The position numbers and the translations under genes are program-made. A stretch of 64,000 bases of DNA, from positions 3,410,001-3,474,000 of the forward strand of contig UGYN01000002.1 in the NCBI GenBank assembly GCA_900457075.1, written 5' to 3'. Positions 57,668-64,000 of this stretch are shown piece by piece. The number at the start of each line of letters is the position of its first letter. Position 1 is the stretch's first letter. The DNA comes from Serratia quinivorans (lineage in GTDB: Bacteria; Pseudomonadota; Gammaproteobacteria; Enterobacterales; Enterobacteriaceae). A model generated the notes under the pieces. That model had not been told where the DNA came from. It did no database searches and saw nothing but the letters and a program-made list of their open reading frames with translations.

Positions 57668-58057
57668 TTACTTACCGCGAGTCAGTTTTTCCAGATCGGA
57701 TTCGATCTCGGCAATTTTGTGGGAGACCACGCCTTCCAGATGACGCAGGTCATCAAGAATTTTGCGCTTCAGATCGACTTCCACCTGATCGCGCTGGCAT
57801 AGCTGATCCAATTCATCAATGACGTAGCGAAGGTTCGGGTTAATTTCGTGGATTTCTTTGTAACCCTGGCCGGCGTTGTCCGCGACGACCGTTTTGCGTT
57901 GGCGCGGATATTTGAATTTCACGCTCTTGGCAAAGAATTCGCCTTTATCCTTGCGGAAATAAATCTTAAGAATGTCGTTATTGGCCTCCTGACGCAGGCT
58001 ATAGCGATCGACATCTTCCGGTTGATTGATTCCTAAGCTTTTCAGGTTGTCATACAT
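57668..58057 (-). CDS. yaeH: YaeH, DUF3461 family protein
   Basis: A 129-residue cytoplasmic protein matching E. coli YaeH. Features are [33 protein letters not shown] and the helical C-terminal [20 protein letters not shown], likely a coiled coil. The function is unknown. It is found beside dapD, as in E. coli. Confidence 0.94.
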   Translation of the reverse strand: MYDNLKSLGINQPEDVDRYSLRQEANNDILKIYFRKDKGEFFAKSVKFKYPRQRKTVVADNAGQGYKEIHEINPNLRYVIDELDQLCQRDQVEVDLKRKILDDLRHLEGVVSHKIAEIESDLEKLTRGK

Positions 58058-58150
58058 AATAGCGCCACCTTATAAATAGACTATATTCCACGGTCTGGGA
58101 TTATGGCGAATAACCGCGCCAGAGACTGTGACTGCTCACGTAATGAAGAT

Positions 58151-58179
58151 AAAAAAATGGCGGGTGATTAACCCGCCAT
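58151..58179 (-). terminator. dapD terminator
   Basis: On the minus strand a 9-bp perfect stem (ATGGCGGGT / ACCCGCCAT) with a 5-base loop is followed by seven T, 8 bp past dapD. Confidence 0.92.
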
Positions 58180-58186
58180 GTCTATT

Positions 58187-59011
58187 TTAGTCGATGGTGC
58201 GTAATAACTCATTAATGCCGACTTTACCACGCGTCTTGGCATCGACTTTCTTGACGATGACCGCGCAATACAGGCTGTAAGAGCCATCTTTGGACGGCAG
58301 GTTACCGGAAACCACTACCGAACCGGCCGGTACGCGGCCGTAGTGCACTTCGCCGGTTTCACGGTCGTAAATGCGGGTGCTCTGGCCCAGGTACACACCC
58401 ATGGAGATCACTGAACCTTCTTCCACGATCACGCCTTCAACCACTTCTGAACGCGCACCGATAAAGCAGTTGTCTTCAATGATGGTCGGGTTGGCCTGCA
58501 GTGGCTCCAGTACGCCACCGATGCCGACGCCGCCGGACAGGTGAACGTTTTTGCCGATCTGCGCGCAAGAGCCGACGGTTGCCCAGGTATCCACCATGCT
58601 GCCTTCGTCAACGTAGGCACCGATGTTCACGTAGGATGGCATCAGTACGGTATTACGGGCGATGAACGCGCCCTGGCGAACGGTGGCTGGTGGCACCACG
58701 CGGAAGCCTTCTTTCTGGAAGCGCGCTTCGTCGTAATCGGCGAATTTCATTGGCACTTTGTCGTAATAACGGGTTTCGGCACCGTCCATCACTTTGTTGT
58801 CATTGATGCGGAAAGAAAGCAGCACGGCCTTTTTCAGCCACTGATGCGTTACCCACTGACCGTCAATCTTCTCGGCAACGCGCAGGGCGCCGCTGTCCAG
58901 CAGGGCGATCACCTGGTTTACCGCTTCGCGCGTTACGGTGTCTGCGTTCGCCGGGGTGATTTCCGCACGGCGTTCGAAGGCGTTTTCAATAACGTTTTGT
59001 AATTGCTGCAT
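58187..59011 (-). CDS. dapD: Tetrahydrodipicolinate N-succinyltransferase
   Basis: DapD succinylates tetrahydrodipicolinate in the succinylase route to diaminopimelate and lysine, whose last step lysA is also in the window. The 274-residue trimeric protein has an N-terminal helical region and a left-handed beta helix with hexapeptide repeats (about 105-230: [51 protein letters not shown]). The length equals the E. coli enzyme. It lies 43 bp after glnD. Confidence 0.97.
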   Translation of the reverse strand: MQQLQNVIENAFERRAEITPANADTVTREAVNQVIALLDSGALRVAEKIDGQWVTHQWLKKAVLLSFRINDNKVMDGAETRYYDKVPMKFADYDEARFQKEGFRVVPPATVRQGAFIARNTVLMPSYVNIGAYVDEGSMVDTWATVGSCAQIGKNVHLSGGVGIGGVLEPLQANPTIIEDNCFIGARSEVVEGVIVEEGSVISMGVYLGQSTRIYDRETGEVHYGRVPAGSVVVSGNLPSKDGSYSLYCAVIVKKVDAKTRGKVGINELLRTID

Positions 59012-59054
59012 GCTGTTCTCTGTCCTGATGTTGTCTACGAAAAAGTTACTTGTA

Positions 59055-61733
59055 TCACATTTTATCGTTTGGATTGAGGGCCTCTGTCAACCGTTGTTCC
59101 AACTTTCTGCGCGTTTCCGGGTTAAGGGCGCGTCGATCGCTGTCGGCCAGAATAAATAAATCCTCAACCCGTTCGCCGATAGTGGAGATGCGTGCGCCGT
59201 GCAGCGACAGGTTGAGATCGGCGAACACTTCGCCCACCCGAGCCAACAGACCGGGCTGGTCGAGTGCGGTCAGTTCCAGATAGCTGCGACGGTCGGTATG
59301 GGTCGGCAGGAAACTGACTTCGGTCGGCACGCTAAAATGACGCAGCTTGGAAGACGGCCTGCGCACGCGCGGCGGCTGATATTCCCGCTGGGTAATGGCC
59401 TGCAACAGTGCGTGGCGGATCGCCGTGTGGCGGTCCTGGGCCAGCGGGCTGCCGTCCGGCTCCAGTACGATAAAGGTATCCATTGCCATGCCGTCACGAT
59501 TAGTGAAGATCTGCGCGTCATGTACGCTCAGGTTACGGCGATCCATCTCCCCGGCCACGGCGGCAAACAGGTAAGGGCGGTCAGGGCTCCAGATGAAAAT
59601 TTCGGTGCCGCCGCGCGTGGCCTGCCGGCTGACCAGCACCAGCGGTTTGGTGGAGTCATGGGCCAGCAAATGGCGCGCATGCCAGGCTAGCTGGTTGGGT
59701 GAATGACGCAGGAAGTAATCGGCGCGACAGCGGCTCCAGATGCGGTGCAGCGCCTCCTCGTCGATATTGTCCATGCGCAGCAACGCCAAAGCCTGCAGGC
59801 GATGATGACGTACGCGTTCGCGCAGGTCCGGGCTGTTTTGCATGCCGCGGCGCAGCTGTTTTTCGGTGGCAAAATACAGCTCGCGCAACAGGCTCTGTTT
59901 CCAACTGTTCCACAGGGTTTCGTTGGTGGCGCAGATATCCGCCACCGTCAGGCAGACCAGATAACGCAGACGGGTTTCGCTCTGCACTTCGGCGCTGAAC
60001 TGCTGAATAACGGTCGGATCCTGAATGTCGCGGCGTTGGGCGGTCACCGACATCAGCAGATGACAACGCACCAGCCAGGCGACCAGTTGGGCCTCGCGGG
60101 AATTCAGCCCATGGACTTCGGCGAACTCCAGCACGTCCTGCGCACCGAGGATCGAATGGTCGCCGCCGCGCCCTTTGGCGATATCGTGGAACAGGGCGGC
60201 CAGCAGTAGCAGTTCCGGATTCGGCAGGCGTGGATACAGCTCGACACACAGCGGATGGCGCGGTCGCGTTTCGGCATCGGCAAAGCTTTCCAGCTTTTGC
60301 AGGACGCGAATGGTGTGTTCGTCGACGGTGTAGGCGTGGAACAGATCGAACTGCATTTGCCCGACGATTTTGCCCCACTGCGGCATATAGGCCCACAGCA
60401 CGCTGTGGCGGTGCATCGGCACCAACGCCCGGGAGACCGCGCCGGGGTGGCGCAGAATGGCCATAAACAGTTCACGTGCCTCAGGAATGGTGCAGAGCGG
60501 CTGCTTCAAATGGCGGCGCGCATGACGCAGCTGGCGCACTGTGGTGGAATAAATGCCTTTGATCTCGCGGTTGCGTACCATCAGGTAGAACATCCGCATG
60601 ATGGATTCCGGCTGGCGGATAAACAGCGTTTCATCACGCAGGTCGATCAGATCGCCACGCAGTTGGAAATCGTCGTTCAGAGGACGTGGTTTTTCCGTCG
60701 CGTCCAGCGCCAGAATTGCCTCGTCGAACAGCTGCAGCAGCATATGATTCAGCTCGCCGACGCGGCGCGTCATGCGATAAAAATCCTTCATCATGCGTTC
60801 AACCGGTTCGTTGCCTTCCCCCTCATAACGCAGTAACTGTGCCACGTTGAGCTGGCGATCGAACAGTAAACGGTTGTCGTAGCGCGGCAGCACCAGGTGC
60901 AGTGCGAAGCGGATGCGCCACAGGAAGCTCTGGCATTCGTTCAGCTCGTTGCGCTCGGCCTGAGTGAGAAAGCCGAAGCCGACCATTTCGTCCAGCGAGG
61001 TGGCGCCAAAGTGACGACGCGCCACCCACAGCAAAGTGTGAATATCGCGCAGGCCACCGGGGCTGCTCTTGATATCCGGTTCCAGGTTGTAGCTGGTACC
61101 GTGGTATCGCTGATGGCGTTCCTGCTGCTCAACCACCTTGGCGTGGAAAAATTGCGGGGAGGGCCAGAAGCCATCGCTGAAGATATGTTTTTGCATTTGC
61201 AGAAACAGTGCGACATCGCCGCAGATCATCCGCGATTCAATCAGGTTGGTGGCGACGGTCAGGTCCGCCAGCCCTTCCAGCAGGCATTCTTCCAGGGTTC
61301 GCACACTGTGGCCGACTTCCAGCTTCAGATCCCACAGCAGGGTGATAAATTCCCCCACGCGTTGGGATTGCTGTTCATTCAGGCGGCGCTGGCTGAGCAC
61401 CAGCACGTCAATGTCCGAGAGCGGGTGCAGCTCGCCACGGCCATAGCCGCCAACGGCAACCAGCGCGGTTTCCGGAATATCCTCGAACCCGTAGAAGACC
61501 CACAGGCGGCGCAGCAGGCGGTCGATAAAGTCACTGCGGGCCGCTACCAGGCTTTCGGCGCTGGAACCGGCGTTGAACGCTGCCGCCAGCCATAATTGGA
61601 ACTGCTCCAGGCGTTGTTTCAGCGCGATGCAGTTAATCTCCTCATCGCCATAGGCGTTGGGATATTCAGGCTGCACCGGTACGGCCTGTGGCGAAATGAC
61701 CGAGGTGTCTTGTTGGCGAAAGTTTTCAGACAT
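59055..61733 (-). CDS. glnD: GlnD, bifunctional uridylyltransferase of PII
   Basis: GlnD uridylylates or deuridylylates PII (GlnB/GlnK) in response to glutamine, the first sensor of nitrogen status. The 892-residue protein shows the N-terminal nucleotidyltransferase motif [20 protein letters not shown] (near 92-111), an HD phosphohydrolase/uridylyl-removing domain ([15 protein letters not shown], near 512) and two C-terminal ACT domains for glutamine (about 700-770, and [20 protein letters not shown] near 818). It follows map on the minus strand, with a terminator in between. Confidence 0.97.
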   Translation of the reverse strand: MSENFRQQDTSVISPQAVPVQPEYPNAYGDEEINCIALKQRLEQFQLWLAAAFNAGSSAESLVAARSDFIDRLLRRLWVFYGFEDIPETALVAVGGYGRGELHPLSDIDVLVLSQRRLNEQQSQRVGEFITLLWDLKLEVGHSVRTLEECLLEGLADLTVATNLIESRMICGDVALFLQMQKHIFSDGFWPSPQFFHAKVVEQQERHQRYHGTSYNLEPDIKSSPGGLRDIHTLLWVARRHFGATSLDEMVGFGFLTQAERNELNECQSFLWRIRFALHLVLPRYDNRLLFDRQLNVAQLLRYEGEGNEPVERMMKDFYRMTRRVGELNHMLLQLFDEAILALDATEKPRPLNDDFQLRGDLIDLRDETLFIRQPESIMRMFYLMVRNREIKGIYSTTVRQLRHARRHLKQPLCTIPEARELFMAILRHPGAVSRALVPMHRHSVLWAYMPQWGKIVGQMQFDLFHAYTVDEHTIRVLQKLESFADAETRPRHPLCVELYPRLPNPELLLLAALFHDIAKGRGGDHSILGAQDVLEFAEVHGLNSREAQLVAWLVRCHLLMSVTAQRRDIQDPTVIQQFSAEVQSETRLRYLVCLTVADICATNETLWNSWKQSLLRELYFATEKQLRRGMQNSPDLRERVRHHRLQALALLRMDNIDEEALHRIWSRCRADYFLRHSPNQLAWHARHLLAHDSTKPLVLVSRQATRGGTEIFIWSPDRPYLFAAVAGEMDRRNLSVHDAQIFTNRDGMAMDTFIVLEPDGSPLAQDRHTAIRHALLQAITQREYQPPRVRRPSSKLRHFSVPTEVSFLPTHTDRRSYLELTALDQPGLLARVGEVFADLNLSLHGARISTIGERVEDLFILADSDRRALNPETRRKLEQRLTEALNPNDKM

Positions 61734-61747
61734 AATACGCAGCCCAT

Positions 61748-61772
61748 AAAAAAGGCCGGCAAAAGCCGGCCT
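61748..61772 (-). terminator. map terminator
   Basis: On the minus strand an 8-bp GC stem (AGGCCGGC / GCCGGCCT) with a TTTT loop is followed by five to six T. It lies 15 bp before glnD, so glnD probably has its own promoter or depends on read-through. Confidence 0.88.
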
Positions 61773-61807
61773 GTGACATCATGCATCGCGGCAAAACGCC
61801 GCGGCGC

Positions 61808-62602
61808 CTACATCTCGTGCGTAATGATGTTGGGGATGGTGTCATCCTTGCGCAACGTCATTATCTCGCAGCCGTTATCCGTGACCACAATAGTATGCTC
61901 ATACTGCGCCGACAAGCTGCGATCTTTGGTTTTTACCGTCCAGCCGTCTTTCATGGTGCGAATGCGGTAATCACCGGCATTGACCATCGGCTCGATGGTG
62001 AAGGCCATACCAGCCTGCAACACCACGCCGCCGTCGTCAGCGTCATAGTGCAGCACCTGCGGTTCCTCGTGGAACACTTCGCCAATGCCGTGGCCGCAGT
62101 ACTCGCGAACCACCGAGAAATTCTCGGCCTCGACGAATTTCTGGATCTCTTTGCCCAGCGTGCGCAGGCGGATACCCGGCTTCACCATTTTCAGCGACAG
62201 ATACAGGCTTTCCTGAGTGATGCGGCACAGGCGCTCGCCCAGAATGGTCGGTTTACCGGCGATGAACATTTTAGAAGTATCACCGTGGAAACCGTCTTTG
62301 ATGACGGTAACGTCGATATTAACGATGTCGCCGTCTTTCAGGACTTTGTCATCGCTCGGGATGCCGTGGCAGACCACTTCATTCACCGAGATACACACGG
62401 ATTTCGGGAAACCGTGGTAGCCCAGACAGGCAGAGATCGCCTGCTGCTGGTTGGTGATGTGATCGTGACAGATACGATCGAGTTCGCCGGTGGTCACGCC
62501 AGGTTTGACGTGCGGCTCAATGATTTCCAGCACTTCGGCAGCCAGTCGGCCGGCCACGCGCATTTTTTGGATGTCATCAGGTGTTTTAATTGAGATTGCC
62601 AT
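61808..62602 (-). CDS. map: Methionine aminopeptidase
   Basis: Map removes the N-terminal formyl-free methionine from new proteins and is essential. The 264-residue pita-bread protein has the metal ligands in NIDVTVIKDGFHGDTSKMF (D, D), the HGIGEVFHEEPQVLHY segment (H) and the downstream glutamates (IEPMVNAG and EHTIVV). It is divergent from rpsB, as in E. coli. Confidence 0.97.
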   Translation of the reverse strand: MAISIKTPDDIQKMRVAGRLAAEVLEIIEPHVKPGVTTGELDRICHDHITNQQQAISACLGYHGFPKSVCISVNEVVCHGIPSDDKVLKDGDIVNIDVTVIKDGFHGDTSKMFIAGKPTILGERLCRITQESLYLSLKMVKPGIRLRTLGKEIQKFVEAENFSVVREYCGHGIGEVFHEEPQVLHYDADDGGVVLQAGMAFTIEPMVNAGDYRIRTMKDGWTVKTKDRSLSAQYEHTIVVTDNGCEIMTLRKDDTIPNIITHEM

Positions 62603-62728
62603 GAAATTCGTCCGCAGGTGTCGTGCTCGCCGACAACAGAAAGAAATAAGAAGCAGTCTCTTATGGTATCAGCCCGGCCTGAGGCTGCCAAATTTGATTT
62701 CTCGCCGGCCTGCGCCTGGCAACAAAAG

Positions 62729-63684
<956 letters not shown>

Positions 63685-63738
63685 TAAGGCAAGCTCGTCA
63701 CTGAGCCCTTATTAACCAGGTATTGAATATGTTGGTTA

Positions 63739-63762
63739 GGGGGGCCTTTATAGGCCCCCTTT
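63739..63762 (+). terminator. Attenuating hairpin between rpsB and tsf
   Basis: A 7-bp GC stem (GGGGGCC / GGCCCCC) with a 6-base loop (TTTATA) followed by TTTGCTT. It lies in the 128-bp rpsB-tsf gap and probably lowers tsf expression relative to rpsB rather than ending the operon. Confidence 0.7.
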
Positions 63763-63812
63763 GCTTATCTGAATGAGAACTGTCTCCACGTGAGATAACC
63801 GAGGAAAAAGAA

Positions 63813-64000
63813 ATGGCTGATATTACCGCTGCTCTGGTAAAAGAACTGCGTGAGCGTACTGGCGCTGGCATGATGGATTGTAAAAAAGCTCTGGTTGAGT
63901 CTAACGGCGACATCGAGCTGGCAATCGAAAACATGCGTAAATCTGGTGCGATCAAAGCGGCGAAAAAAGCAGGCAACGTAGCTGCTGACGGCGTGATCAA
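63813..64000 (+). CDS. tsf: Elongation factor Ts (5' part, cut by window end)
   Basis: EF-Ts exchanges GDP for GTP on EF-Tu. Only the first 62 codons are in the window: [20 protein letters not shown], then the conserved [20 protein letters not shown] segment, which is the Tu-binding N-terminal domain. ATG 63813 is preceded by GAGG at 63801-63804. The frame is open to the window edge. It follows rpsB in the same operon. Confidence 0.97.
   Translation, partial: MADITAALVKELRERTGAGMMDCKKALVESNGDIELAIENMRKSGAIKAAKKAGNVAADGVI

Overview
The window looks like chromosomal DNA of a Serratia species or a very close member of the Enterobacterales. Almost every protein is a close full-length match to an Escherichia coli K-12 counterpart, and the order largely follows the E. 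coli 61-64 min region (lysR/lysA, galR, omr, aas-lplT, tas, ygdR, ygdQ, mutH, rppH-ptsP-lgt-thyA-ppdAB-ygdB-ppdC-recC-ptrA-recB-recD, argA, amiC, three initiator tRNAs, mltA, tcdA, csdE-csdA, ygdI, gcvB/gcvA, ygdD-rlmM, xni, ppnN, queF, syd, csrB, yqcC-truC-yqcA). It then joins directly to the block that lies near 4 min in E. coli (yaeH, dapD, glnD, map, rpsB, tsf). The genus call is inference from gene content and moderate-to-high GC; the gene identities are much firmer.

Layout. 1-6 kb is accessory: a secreted TPR-like protein of unknown role, a CxxC thiol-oxidoreductase, a secreted metallo-beta-lactamase-fold protein with a divergent LysR regulator, and an MFS exporter. 5-7.3 kb is the divergent lysR/lysA pair. 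7.3-13.2 kb is a mosaic around galR: a HigBA-like toxin-antitoxin pair, an orphan AscG-like LacI regulator, a GNAT acetyltransferase and an orphan cytoplasmic BisC-type molybdoenzyme. Two tandem Omr small RNAs follow at 13.3-13.7 kb, then phospholipid repair (aas, lplT). 17-25.7 kb is core, with a DnaA-box cluster between mutH and rppH at the position of the E. coli DARS2 element. 25.8-39.6 kb holds the minor-pilin genes and the RecBCD/pitrilysin operon; recC carries a one-base frameshift in this sequence. 39.6-53.9 kb covers arginine synthesis, cell-wall hydrolases, tRNA-fMet, sulfur transfer, GcvA/GcvB, rRNA/tRNA modification and PpnN. 54-57.6 kb contains the CsrB RNA with two upstream UvrY-type palindromes, an extra MFS transporter and the truC group. 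57.6-64 kb is dapD-glnD and map/rpsB/tsf, with tsf cut by the window end.

The window is rich in RNA and DNA-level regulation: four small RNAs (two Omr copies, GcvB, CsrB), a pair of ARG boxes at argA, a GalR operator at galR, two palindromes at the toxin-antitoxin promoter, a stringent-type promoter for the tRNA-fMet operon, and many intrinsic terminators. I saw no CRISPR array, insertion sequence or prophage. I did not find a clearly new multi-gene system. The most worthwhile items to check are the recC frameshift, the DARS2-like locus, the orphan molybdoenzyme and the altered metallo-beta-lactamase active site.
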